DNA from: Phycisphaerales bacterium UBA2218
Lineage (GTDB): Bacteria; Planctomycetota; Phycisphaerae; Sedimentisphaerales; Anaerobacaceae
Assembly (NCBI GenBank): GCA_002327785.1
Contig: DCUI01000152.1
Span: forward strand, 1 to 17,123
Direction: 5' to 3'
Length of the DNA stretch: 17,123 bases
Shown here: piece after piece, positions 7,343-13,953 of the stretch
Layout of the letters: every line of letters begins with the position of its first letter
How positions within the stretch are numbered: the stretch's first letter is position 1
Position numbers and translations under genes: made by a program
Notes under the pieces: generated by a model
What the model saw: only the letters and a program-made list of their open reading frames with translations
Told to the model about the DNA's origin: nothing
The model's database searches: none

Positions 7343-9394
7343 GTGGAGACAAGACAGATCGCCGGCAGGCAGGTGACATTTCACCGCTACAACACAGTCA
7401 TCGTCGGTTCGGGAGCGGCGGGCATGAACTGCGCCGTGCATCTCTACGAATTCATGGAACGTAGGGGCCTCCAGGACGCCCAGGACCGCATCGCGATCGT
7501 CACAAGGGGCCTGAAGCTGGGCGCGTCGCGAATGAGCGGCTCGGACAAGCAGACCTACTACAAGCTGGGGACCAGCCCGAACGTACCGGACTGTGCGGAG
7601 GCATTTGCGAAGACCCTCACGGCCGCCGGCTGTTGTCACGGCGACCTGGCCCTGATCGAAGGGATCAACTCGCTTCGCGAGTTCTATCATCTGGTGCAGG
7701 CCGGTGTCGCTTTCCCGACCGATGGAACGGGCACATTCATCGGCTACAAGACCGACCACGATCCCGCCGAGCGGGCCACCAGCGCCGGGCCCAAGACCAG
7801 CCGGTTCATGAGCGAGTGCCTGCAACGCCAGGTCGATGGCTACGGCATCCGGATCTTCGACAACCAGGAAGCGGCCTGTCTGCTCACGGTCGGTTCCGGC
7901 CGCGCCAGGCAAATCGCCGGCGCGGTGACCATCGACAAGTCACAGACCAAGGATTTCAGTTGCGCCATCAACGTGTTCCTGGCGGCCAACGTCGTGCTTG
8001 CCGCCGGTGGGCCGGGAGAGTTGTACAAAACCAGCGTTTATCCGAAGGGACAGGTCGGCCTTCACGGCCTGGCTTTCAAGGCGGGCCTGGTCGCGGAGAA
8101 CCTCACCGAATCTCAATTCGGACTTGCGAGCACGAAATTCCGTTGGAACGTCTCGGGGACCTACATGCAGGCCATTCCCCGCGTCTTCAGCACGGAGGCC
8201 GACGGGAGAAAAGAACGGGATTTCCTGGCCGATTTCTTCCCCTCGATGAAGAGCATGGCGACCGACATCTTCCTCAAGGGCTATCAGTGGCCCTTCGACC
8301 CGCAGAGAATTGAGAACCTCCAGTCCTCGCTGATCGACGTGCTCGTTTTCAACGAGAATCGGAAAGGCCGGCGGGTTTTTCTCAACTTCAGCGAGAACCC
8401 CATGGCTCACGGGGCCATGGCCCCCTTCAACATCGGGGAACTCGAATCGGAAGCCTTCGAATACCTCCGGGACGCCGGGGCGCTGCAACGCACGCCCATC
8501 GAGCGCCTGGCCCACATGAACCCTCTGGCCGTCGAGATCTACAGGGAAAACGGCATCAACCTGCACAGTGAGCCGCTCGAGATCGCGGTCTGCGCCCAGC
8601 ACAACAACGGCGGCTTCGCGGTGAACAAGTGGTGGGAATCGAGCGTCCCGCACACGTTTGTGATCGGCGAGATGGCCGGCACGCACGGCGTGAAACGCCC
8701 GGGCGGCTCGGCCCTCAACGCCGGACAGGTCGGCGGTTTGCGGGCGGCGGAGTACATCGTCAACGCCTACAGATGCGAGGTCGCCGACGATTCCACAAGC
8801 CGCGAGAGCATCGACGGGCAAATCACGGATTTCATCGCCAAGCTCGACTCCTGGAGCAAATCGTCAGGACCGTCGCCGCAGGAAGTTGTCAAAGAAATCC
8901 AGAGCCGTATGACCGCTTCGGCCGCTCATATCCGCGTGGAACACGACGCCAATGAAAGCCTCAAGAAAGCCCTGCACACCTACAGGGAAATCCAGGACAA
9001 GGGCTTGGTCGCAAAGAGCCCCCAAGGCATCTTTGAGGCCATTCAGGCCGAACACCTCGCCCTGTGCAGCGTCGCGTACCTGAAGGCCATCCTCGACCTG
9101 CTCACGCTCGGTGGCGGCTCCCGCGGTTCGTATCTGGTCCTGAGCGAGCGCGGCATTCCGATCCATCCGGACGTCCTCAACCAGGCCACCGGGGAGCCCC
9201 TGATGTTCAAGCCGGAGAACCAGGATCTGAGGAACAGAATTCTGCGAATCCAGTATGACGAGGCCTCGCCGGACCTATTCAAGACCGCCGCGATCTCGCC
9301 CAGAGCAGCCACAACCCAGCGAAAGACGTTCGAGCCGGCTTGGCAAGACTACCGGGAAGGGACAATCTACAGACCGAACGAAGTCGAATCGTAA
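7343..9394 (+). CDS. FAD-dependent oxidoreductase, FrdA/NadB (fumarate reductase/aspartate oxidase) superfamily
   Basis: 683 aa from GTG 7343 (gagg 6 bp upstream). A TTG at 7331 overlaps the preceding TGA by 4 bp, with ggaga upstream, and is an equally possible coupled start. The N-terminal FAD motif is VIVGSGAAGMN (19-29). ANVVLAAGGPGELY (215-228), QHNNGGF (419-425) and GEMAGTHGVKRPGGSALNAG (442-461) correspond to the AGG, substrate-domain His-Gly-Gly and closing FAD motifs of the superfamily. A helical C-terminal region (about 485-600) follows, as in FrdA/SdhA/NadB. No signal peptide, haem or Fe-S motif is present, and no FrdB/SdhB gene is nearby, so it is probably a soluble enzyme with an unidentified electron partner. 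The typical fumarate-reductase RGEGG-type segment was not seen. Its position between the BNR_4 and KDG-kinase-like genes suggests action on a sugar acid. Confidence 0.85.
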   Translation: METRQIAGRQVTFHRYNTVIVGSGAAGMNCAVHLYEFMERRGLQDAQDRIAIVTRGLKLGASRMSGSDKQTYYKLGTSPNVPDCAEAFAKTLTAAGCCHGDLALIEGINSLREFYHLVQAGVAFPTDGTGTFIGYKTDHDPAERATSAGPKTSRFMSECLQRQVDGYGIRIFDNQEAACLLTVGSGRARQIAGAVTIDKSQTKDFSCAINVFLAANVVLAAGGPGELYKTSVYPKGQVGLHGLAFKAGLVAENLTESQFGLASTKFRWNVSGTYMQAIPRVFSTEADGRKERDFLADFFPSMKSMATDIFLKGYQWPFDPQRIENLQSSLIDVLVFNENRKGRRVFLNFSENPMAHGAMAPFNIGELESEAFEYLRDAGALQRTPIERLAHMNPLAVEIYRENGINLHSEPLEIAVCAQHNNGGFAVNKWWESSVPHTFVIGEMAGTHGVKRPGGSALNAGQVGGLRAAEYIVNAYRCEVADDSTSRESIDGQITDFIAKLDSWSKSSGPSPQEVVKEIQSRMTASAAHIRVEHDANESLKKALHTYREIQDKGLVAKSPQGIFEAIQAEHLALCSVAYLKAILDLLTLGGGSRGSYLVLSERGIPIHPDVLNQATGEPLMFKPENQDLRNRILRIQYDEASPDLFKTAAISPRAATTQRKTFEPAWQDYREGTIYRPNEVES

Positions 9395-9420
9395 ATGGTA
9401 AGTCGTAAATCCGAAATTCC
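9390..9420. repeat. Heptamer element, copy 3 (half copy before the kinase)
   Basis: Only the right-hand type of heptamers is present: CGTAAAT (9390-9396), GGTAAGT, CGTAAAT (9404-9410) and CCGAAAT, followed by TCC (9418-9420). This matches the order and the TCC ending of the right arms of copies 1 and 2. The stop codon of the flavoprotein gene (9392-9394) lies inside the first unit. The kinase ribosome binding site (gagggg) begins 4 bp after the TCC. Confidence 0.65.
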
Positions 9421-9433
9421 TGTGAGGGGTTCT

Positions 9434-10534
9434 ATGGCGATCCTCGATGTGAAAGCCGAATCCGAATGCAGATATGATATTCTTTCGCTGGGCGAGGTCA
9501 TGATCCGGCTCGACCCGGGCGACGAACGAATCCACACGACGCGAACTTTCCGCGTCTGGGAGGGCGGCGGCGAGTACAACGTGGCCCGCGGCCTGAAGCG
9601 GACCTTTGGCAAGCGGGCCGCTGTGGTCACGGCCATCGTGGACAATCCCGTCGGCCGGCTGCTCGAAGACCTGATGCTCCAGGGCGGGGTCAGCCTGGAG
9701 TACGTCAAGTGGATGCCCTTCGACGGCATCGGCCGCAAGACCCGCGTCGGCCTGAACTTCACGGAACGCGGTTTCGGCATCCGGGGAGCCGTCGGCTGCT
9801 CCGATCGCGCCAACAGCGCCGCCTCACAACTCAAGAAAGGCGACATCGACTGGGACTGGATCTTCAGGCAAGACGGCGTTCGCTGGTTCCACACGGGCGG
9901 TATCTTCGCCGCCCTCTCGACAACAACGCCGGACGTCATTATCGAAGCGGTTACGGCCGCGAAGAAACACGGCACGATCGTCTCCTACGACCTGAACTAC
10001 CGCAACTCGCTGTGGCGTGACATCGGCGGCCAGGAAAAGGCACGCCAGGTCAACCGGGCCATCGCCCCATACATCGACGTGATGCTCGGAAACGAAGAGG
10101 ATTTTACAGCCGCCCTGGGCTTCGAGGTTAAGGACCTGGACAGGAGCTATTCCCAACTCGATCCGACGAACTTTCGAAAGATGATCGAGGCTGCGGTCAA
10201 GGAGTTCCCGAATTTCAAGGTCGTCGCCACAACCCTGCGGCACGCCAAGACGGCGACGCGGAACGATTGGGGCGCGGTCCTGTACGCCGACGGGCAATTC
10301 TGTGAGGCGACCCTCCGGCCGGACCTGGAAATCTACGACCGCGTCGGCGGCGGCGACAGCTTCGCCTCCGGCCTGATCTACGCCCTGATGGAGGGCAAGA
10401 GCCCCGAGCAGGCCGTCAACTATGGCGCCGCCCACGGTGCCTTGGCCATGACCACGCCGGGCGACACCACCACCGCCACGCTCAGCGAGGTCGAAAAGAC
10501 CGTCAAAGGCGGCAGCGCCCGAGTGGACCGATAG
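9434..10534 (+). CDS. kdgK: PfkB-family carbohydrate kinase, probable 2-keto-3-deoxygluconate kinase
   Basis: 366 aa from ATG 9434, chosen because gagggg lies just upstream; an ATG at 9395 directly after the previous stop is inside the repeat and has no ribosome binding site. Ribokinase/PfkB features in order: LSLGEVMIRLDP (18-28), the substrate-binding glycine stretch GGGEYNVARGL (44-54), DLNYRNSLW (186-194), GNEEDF (219-224), and the ATP/anion-hole motif VGGGDSFASG with catalytic D308. The GGEYNVA and DLNYR segments are those of KDG kinases and relatives such as 5-dehydro-2-deoxygluconokinase. Known KDG kinases make KDPG from KDG in the cytoplasm, which pairs with the aldolase encoded upstream. 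Fructokinase or another keto-sugar kinase is the alternative. The gap to mtnA is 110 bp and holds a palindromic repeat. Confidence 0.82.
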   Translation: MAILDVKAESECRYDILSLGEVMIRLDPGDERIHTTRTFRVWEGGGEYNVARGLKRTFGKRAAVVTAIVDNPVGRLLEDLMLQGGVSLEYVKWMPFDGIGRKTRVGLNFTERGFGIRGAVGCSDRANSAASQLKKGDIDWDWIFRQDGVRWFHTGGIFAALSTTTPDVIIEAVTAAKKHGTIVSYDLNYRNSLWRDIGGQEKARQVNRAIAPYIDVMLGNEEDFTAALGFEVKDLDRSYSQLDPTNFRKMIEAAVKEFPNFKVVATTLRHAKTATRNDWGAVLYADGQFCEATLRPDLEIYDRVGGGDSFASGLIYALMEGKSPEQAVNYGAAHGALAMTTPGDTTTATLSEVEKTVKGGSARVDR

Positions 10535-10577
10535 ACCGCGAGGTGAATCTGGCCAGGGAATACGCACGAGAAAACAG

Positions 10578-10616
10578 TGTCATCCTGAACGAAGCGAAGC
10601 GGAGTGAAGGATGACA
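10578..10616. repeat. Dispersed palindromic repeat (TGTCATCCT...AGGATGACA)
   Basis: Perfect 9-bp inverted repeat (10578-10586 and 10608-10616) enclosing a 21-base loop rich in GAAGCGAAGCGGAGTGA. This looks like the widespread TCATCCTGAGCGAAGCGAAGGAT class of small intergenic palindromes found in many bacterial genomes. It lies between the kinase and mtnA. It has no T-run, so it is not a standard terminator. Confidence 0.65.
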
Positions 10617-10644
10617 AACTCAGTCATTTGGAGTACTCCTATAT

Positions 10645-11703
10645 ATGATTGCAGAGACGGTGAAATGGATTGGCGGGGCGGATGGCGTGCTGGAGATGAT
10701 CGACCAGCGCCGACTGCCGACGGAGTTCGTAACGCTACGGGTTCGCACCGTCGAGCAGCTTCATGAGGCGATCCGGACGCTGGCGGTTCGGGGGGCGCCG
10801 GCCATCGGCGTCGCCGCGGCTTATGGATCCGTTCTGGCCCTGCAGTGGCTCAAGAGTCCAGCAAGCACGCAGGATGCATTAAACCATGCCGTCAGGGCAT
10901 GTGAATACCTCGCCACTTCCCGGCCAACAGCGGTCAATCTGTTCTGGGCCCTCGATCGAGTCCGATCCAGAGCGAAGGAAATCGCTTCCGAGCCTCAGAC
11001 AACACCGCAGCAGCTTGCCGAGGCGATTCTGGCTGAGGCCAACGCGATCTGCGCCGAGGACATCGAGATGTGCCGGCAGATCGGAGAGAATGGAGAGAGG
11101 TTCATCCACGATGGTTTCGGCGTCCTGACCCACTGCAACGCCGGGGCACTGGCTACGGCCGGACAGGGGACGGCGCTGTCGGTCGTGTTCGATGCCCACA
11201 AGAAAGGCAGGCGGTTCGAGGTCTTCGCCGACGAGACCCGGCCGCTATTGCAGGGTTCGCGTCTGACGGCCTGGGAACTCCAGCGGGCCGGCATCAAAGT
11301 GACCGTCATCTGTGACAATATGGCGGGATTCCTGATGAAACAGGGGAAGATCCAGGCGGTGATTACCGGCGCCGACCGCATCGCCGCCAATGGCGACACG
11401 GCCAATAAAATCGGCACCTACAGCCTCAGCGTACTGGCCAAACACCACGGCATCCCGTTCTACATCGCCGCTCCTTCCAGCACGTTCGATCTGAGCGTCG
11501 AGAGCGGGGCACAAATCCCCATCGAGCAGAGGAACGCCACCGAGGTGACCTGGATCGGCAGCACGCACGTGGCCCCGGAGAACGTCGACGTCTGCAACCC
11601 CGCCTTCGACGTCACCCCGGCACAGAATATCACCGCCATCATCACGGAAAAGCGTGTGATCGAGAATCCAAACGAGGATCGTATTCGTGCTTTGCTCGGA
11701 TAA
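10645..11703 (+). CDS. mtnA: S-methyl-5-thioribose-1-phosphate isomerase (MtnA)
   Basis: 352 aa, the normal length. It isomerises 5-methylthioribose-1-phosphate to 5-methylthioribulose-1-phosphate in the methionine salvage pathway. Characteristic segments: RRLPTEF near 22-28, RGAPAIGVAAAYG (49-61), the catalytic cysteine C164 in LTHCNAGALATAG, the catalytic aspartate D244 in TGADRIAANGD, and NKIGTY (254-259). The eIF2B-alpha-like fold is therefore intact. ATG 10645 has ggag 11 bp upstream, a rather long spacing. Relatives that act on other aldose-1-phosphates (ribose-1,5-bisphosphate isomerases, for example) exist, but the motifs here are those of MtnA. No other methionine-salvage gene is visible, so its place next to the sugar-acid genes may be incidental. 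It converges on the Nfu gene with only 5 bp between the stop codons. Confidence 0.95.
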   Translation: MIAETVKWIGGADGVLEMIDQRRLPTEFVTLRVRTVEQLHEAIRTLAVRGAPAIGVAAAYGSVLALQWLKSPASTQDALNHAVRACEYLATSRPTAVNLFWALDRVRSRAKEIASEPQTTPQQLAEAILAEANAICAEDIEMCRQIGENGERFIHDGFGVLTHCNAGALATAGQGTALSVVFDAHKKGRRFEVFADETRPLLQGSRLTAWELQRAGIKVTVICDNMAGFLMKQGKIQAVITGADRIAANGDTANKIGTYSLSVLAKHHGIPFYIAAPSSTFDLSVESGAQIPIEQRNATEVTWIGSTHVAPENVDVCNPAFDVTPAQNITAIITEKRVIENPNEDRIRALLG

Positions 11704-11708
11704 GACCG

Positions 11709-11978
11709 TCAGGCGACGGCGACGACCTGCTTGACGTCGGGCACGTGCTCCTTGAGGATTCGCTCAATGCCCATCTTCATCGTCATGGTGGCGCCGGGGC
11801 AACCCCGGCAGGCCCCCTGCAGACGGACGCGGACGGTCTTGTCTTCATCCACGCCGATCAATTGCACGTCGCCGCCGTGGCCCTGCAGGGCCGGTCGGAC
11901 CATCTCTATCACCTCGCCGACCTTCTCCTCGAAGGTTTTCTCAGCACCGGTGTCGTTCGGATTCACGGTATCAGCCAT
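11709..11978 (-). CDS. NifU C-terminal-domain (Nfu-type) Fe-S cluster scaffold/carrier
   Basis: 89 aa. The whole protein is one NifU_C domain: EVIEMVRPALQGHGGDVQL (22-40), then GACRGCPGA with the cluster-binding pair C57 and C60, and MTMKMGIERILKEHVPDV. Nfu proteins hold a 4Fe-4S cluster at a dimer interface and hand it to apo-proteins in the cytoplasm. The first 15 residues are polar and probably disordered. ATG 11978 has ggtggag upstream. A good promoter lies immediately upstream on the same strand, so the gene is probably monocistronic. The nearby fusion flavoprotein has many cysteine ligands and is a conceivable client, though nothing in the sequence links them specifically. Confidence 0.93.
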   Translation of the reverse strand: MADTVNPNDTGAEKTFEEKVGEVIEMVRPALQGHGGDVQLIGVDEDKTVRVRLQGACRGCPGATMTMKMGIERILKEHVPDVKQVVAVA

Positions 11979-12007
11979 AAGCGATCTCCACCAATCAGTT
12001 CGCGGCC

Positions 12008-12037
12008 ATTATACTGGCATCTCTGCCGCGGCATCAA
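12008..12037 (-). promoter_or_regulatory. Sigma70-type promoter for the Nfu gene
   Basis: On the - strand there is a perfect TATAAT (12013-12008) preceded, after an 18-bp spacer, by TTGATG (12037-12032), a 4/6 match to TTGACA. The -10 ends about 30 bp upstream of the Nfu start codon. This is the best promoter match noticed in the window. Confidence 0.6.
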
Positions 12038-12079
12038 ACCCTTTTCTCAATACCGCCTGCACAGCCAGAAATCGCTCTA

Positions 12080-12114
12080 TTGACAACAAGATACGAACTC
12101 TGTACGTATATATG
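12080..12114 (+). promoter_or_regulatory. Candidate promoter for the glycine-zipper lipoprotein gene
   Basis: A perfect -35 hexamer TTGACA lies at 12080-12085, followed by the AT-rich stretch TACGTATATATG. The best -10-like hexamer (TATATA, 12107-12112) is 21 bp away; the one at 17 bp (TACGTA) is poor, so the -10 assignment is weak. It is placed sensibly, 40-75 bp before the ATG. Confidence 0.35.
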
Positions 12115-12154
12115 CTGTTTACGGAATCATGACTTGTTCTTGGGAGGTTTACGA

Positions 12155-12826
12155 ATGAAAACTGTATGGGTAGGTATGCTGTTGACCACGCTGGCGGTTG
12201 CCGGCTGCGCGTCGAGCGACGCGGAGAGTCAGGCTGTGGCCGGGTACGATTTCGGCAAGATCGACAAGATCGCAATCATCGAGGTGACCGGCCGGGTGTA
12301 TGGCGATACGGTAAAGAATCAGATCAGCAATCTTTTCACGATGGCGATGATGAAGAAAGGCTACGTGTTCATCGCGCGCCAGGAGGTAAAGGCCCTCCTC
12401 AAGGAGCAGGACTTTCAGGCGTCCGACCTGACGACCGACGCCGGCGCCGCCAATGCAGGCCAGATCCTCAACGTCCCGGCGGTCATGCTCATCGACATCC
12501 CCAAGTACAAGGACGGGAAGATGGACATGTCGGCCAAGCTGATCGACGTGGAGAACGGCACGATTCTTTGGATCGGCACGGGCTCCGGCAGTACGGGCAA
12601 GGGGCTCGCCACCATCGGGGGGGCCATCGCAGGCGCCGCCCTGGGCGCCGTGGTCGCCGGCGGTGACTCCAGCGATCGACTCGTCGGCGCAGCAGTCGGC
12701 GGCGTGGTCGGCGGCGTAGCGGGCAACGCACTGTCCCCCAGCCAGGAGAAACAGGTGAAGAAGGTCGTCGCCGAGGTCGTCAAGGGTTTCCCATCCAGGC
12801 TCCCGCAGACGATCCCACAGAAATAG
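12155..12826 (+). CDS. CsgG/GNA1162-like lipoprotein with glycine-zipper tail
   Basis: 223 aa from ATG 12155, which has gggagg 7 bp upstream. The N-terminus is a lipoprotein signal with lipobox LAVAGC, giving C18 as the lipidated residue. Residues about 30-140 resemble the nucleotide-binding-like fold of CsgG-related lipoproteins: KIAIIEVTGRVYGDTVKNQISNLFTMAMMKKGY, then ARQEVKALLKEQDF, then NVPAVMLIDIPKY and a strand-rich AKLIDVENGTILW. Residues about 154-191 are Gly/Ala-rich with small-residue spacing (GGAIAGAALGAVVAGG and GAAVGGVVGGVAGNA), that is two glycine-zipper segments that may insert into or pack on the membrane. A short charged tail follows. A role in the envelope or in secretion is likely, but no specific function can be assigned. 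The gene is alone between its own candidate promoter and a strong terminator. Confidence 0.8.
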   Translation: MKTVWVGMLLTTLAVAGCASSDAESQAVAGYDFGKIDKIAIIEVTGRVYGDTVKNQISNLFTMAMMKKGYVFIARQEVKALLKEQDFQASDLTTDAGAANAGQILNVPAVMLIDIPKYKDGKMDMSAKLIDVENGTILWIGTGSGSTGKGLATIGGAIAGAALGAVVAGGDSSDRLVGAAVGGVVGGVAGNALSPSQEKQVKKVVAEVVKGFPSRLPQTIPQK

Positions 12827-12857
12827 CAGCCGGGAAATCCGGGATTCACAGCAATCC

Positions 12858-12898
12858 AGGGCCGGAGGCGCATGCGACCTTCGGCCCTGCTTTCTTTT
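12858..12898 (+). terminator. Intrinsic terminator after the lipoprotein gene
   Basis: An 11-bp stem with one G-T wobble, AGGGCCGGAGG (12858-12868) and CCTTCGGCCCT (12878-12888), has a 9-base loop and is followed by GCTTTCTTTT. It sits 32 bp after the lipoprotein stop codon. Confidence 0.85.
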
Positions 12899-12923
12899 GT
12901 GCGCAGTAAAGGAGGCGGAAACA

Positions 12924-13109
12924 ATGAATCGGTGTGAATTCCTCGCGACAGGCGTGACAGGCATAGCTATGGAGGACAGGGACCAAAGATAGCAGGTCTT
13001 CCGGGATGACCCGGACTGGAAGAAGCTCAGCGCCGACCGGGCCTACGAGGATATCGTGTCGAACATCACCGACATCATCCTGCGACCGACCGACTACTCT
13101 CAGATCTGA
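12924..13109 (+). pseudogene. NIPSNAP-family protein remnant with Tat-like signal, internally deleted
   Basis: ATG 12924 has a near-perfect ribosome binding site (aaaggaggcgg). The first 16 residues, MNRCEFLATGVTGIAM, look like a Tat signal (MNRREFL-type) in which the second arginine has become cysteine. The frame then hits TAG at 12990-12992. In the same frame, 12993-13109 encodes 38 residues (VFRDDPDWKKL through IVSNITDIILRPTDYSQI) and a proper TGA. These match, from memory, the C-terminal end of exported NIPSNAP-domain proteins. The central part, normally well over a hundred residues, is missing. So both gene ends survive in one frame around an internal deletion, with a stop at the junction. 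The family call rests mainly on the short C-terminal match and is moderately sure. Confidence 0.6.
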
Positions 13110-13112
13110 CGG

Positions 13113-13508
13113 TCAGACAAGGGCCGGCTCGGACTCCACGACCTCATCGGATCGTCCGGAGCGGGCGGCCTGTTCGCCCGGGCACAGTGGCAGCGGCTCG
13201 AAGAATTGGATCGCGATCCGGCGAAGTGCGCTGTTGACTCCGTCTACGCGGCAGACGTGGCCGGCACGAACAAAGTCGATCATGTCGAACGAATCGTCTT
13301 CGCCGTACTGCGGGATGCTGAACCGCGCGGTCAGGTGCTGGCCGGGATAGGGACATCGGTCATCTGCGTAACAGGTGAAGGCCGCACCCCGGCTCGAAAG
13401 GTCCACCATCTGCCCCTGCGACAGCTCGCCACTGACGTCCTGCGCAAACCAGACCGGCCAATGGTAATACAGCCGTTGCTCCATTCTGCGTTCGCTCGTC
13501 GTACTCAT
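13113..13508 (-). CDS. PilZ-domain protein, putative c-di-GMP receptor
   Basis: 131 aa from ATG 13508; a GTG at 13559 would extend it by 17 residues but lies on the arm of a hairpin. PilZ domains bind cyclic di-GMP through RxxxR and (D/N)xSxxG. Both are present, as R8-MEQ-R12 and D36-LSSRG-41, so the protein should be binding-competent. The barrel continues through GQHLTARFSIPQYG and VCRVDGVNSALRRIAIQFFEPLP. No second domain, signal or membrane segment is visible, so this is a single-domain cytoplasmic adaptor of unknown output (motility, exopolysaccharide or other). The stop lies 3 bp from the end of the NIPSNAP remnant on the other strand. Upstream are a 10-bp hairpin and a long non-coding gap, so it probably has its own transcript. 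Confidence 0.85.
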   Translation of the reverse strand: MSTTSERRMEQRLYYHWPVWFAQDVSGELSQGQMVDLSSRGAAFTCYADDRCPYPGQHLTARFSIPQYGEDDSFDMIDFVRAGHVCRVDGVNSALRRIAIQFFEPLPLCPGEQAARSGRSDEVVESEPALV

Positions 13509-13534
13509 GCGTGCGGTACCTCGACAAACCAATG

Positions 13535-13560
13535 TGTGTTTCCCTGTGTTGGGAAACACA
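13535..13560. repeat. 10-bp perfect hairpin upstream of the PilZ gene
   Basis: TGTGTTTCCC (13535-13544) and GGGAAACACA (13551-13560) form a perfect 10-bp inverted repeat around TGTGTT. It lies 27 bp upstream of the PilZ ATG and could be an operator or a 5'-leader hairpin. There is no adjacent T-run on either strand. Confidence 0.55.
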
Positions 13561-13953
13561 TCGGCCCCGTGGGCGAGCGACTTAACGATCGACGCCGAGA
13601 AAACAGCAGTCCTTCCGCCTAAATGCCGAGTTCACCTGATTCCGAGCGGGGAAACAGCGATTCGCGCCGGCGAACTTTCGACGAGAATTCTGCTTCATGG
13701 AAGACGAGATTCCGATAACCGCTCGCACAAGATGCCGGCTCTCCGGCGTTCACGTGGAGGGGCGTTAAGCAGCGACACCGCAAGGCGCTTTTTCGCAGGT
13801 ATGAAGCCGCAAAGGCGAGGCATGGAGATCCGACGCCGAGAGTCCATCCCAGCAGACCTGTTGCCTGGCTGGATGGCGCCGGCCCCGGCGATAAGTTCTC
13901 AGCTTGGCCGCTCGACACTTGAAACTTCAAACTTGAGACTTCTTCCGATGCCC
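13561..13953. other. Gap of about 390 bp without a recognisable gene
   Basis: Between the PilZ upstream hairpin and the murD stop no reading frame has recognisable protein features. An open frame on the + strand (about 13507-14052) has arginine-rich, low-complexity composition and overlaps murD antisense. Small features only: hairpin GCCGG-CTCT-CCGGC (13734-13747) and the ACTTGAA heptamer tract next to murD. No riboswitch, tRNA or terminator with a T-run was found. Confidence 0.6.
13917..13944. repeat. Heptamer tandem tract ACTTGAA (four units) next to the murD 3' end
   Basis: Four tandem 7-bp units: ACTTGAA (13917-13923), ACTTCAA, ACTTGAG and ACTTCTT (ending 13944), followed by CC. The tract ends 9 bp from the murD stop codon. 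It has the same unit length as the ATTTACG elements in the sugar-acid cluster but a different motif. Confidence 0.6.

Noticed and set aside
11700..11712. Shared terminator between mtnA and the Nfu gene
   Set aside because: Only 5 bp separate the stop codons, and no hairpin with a T-run is visible on either strand.
13760..13850. Possible c-di-GMP or other riboswitch in the gap near the PilZ gene (AAGCCGCAAAGGCGAGGC region)
   Set aside because: The CCGCAAAGGC stretch superficially recalls a GEMM element, but the conserved core and the second stem-loop could not be found.
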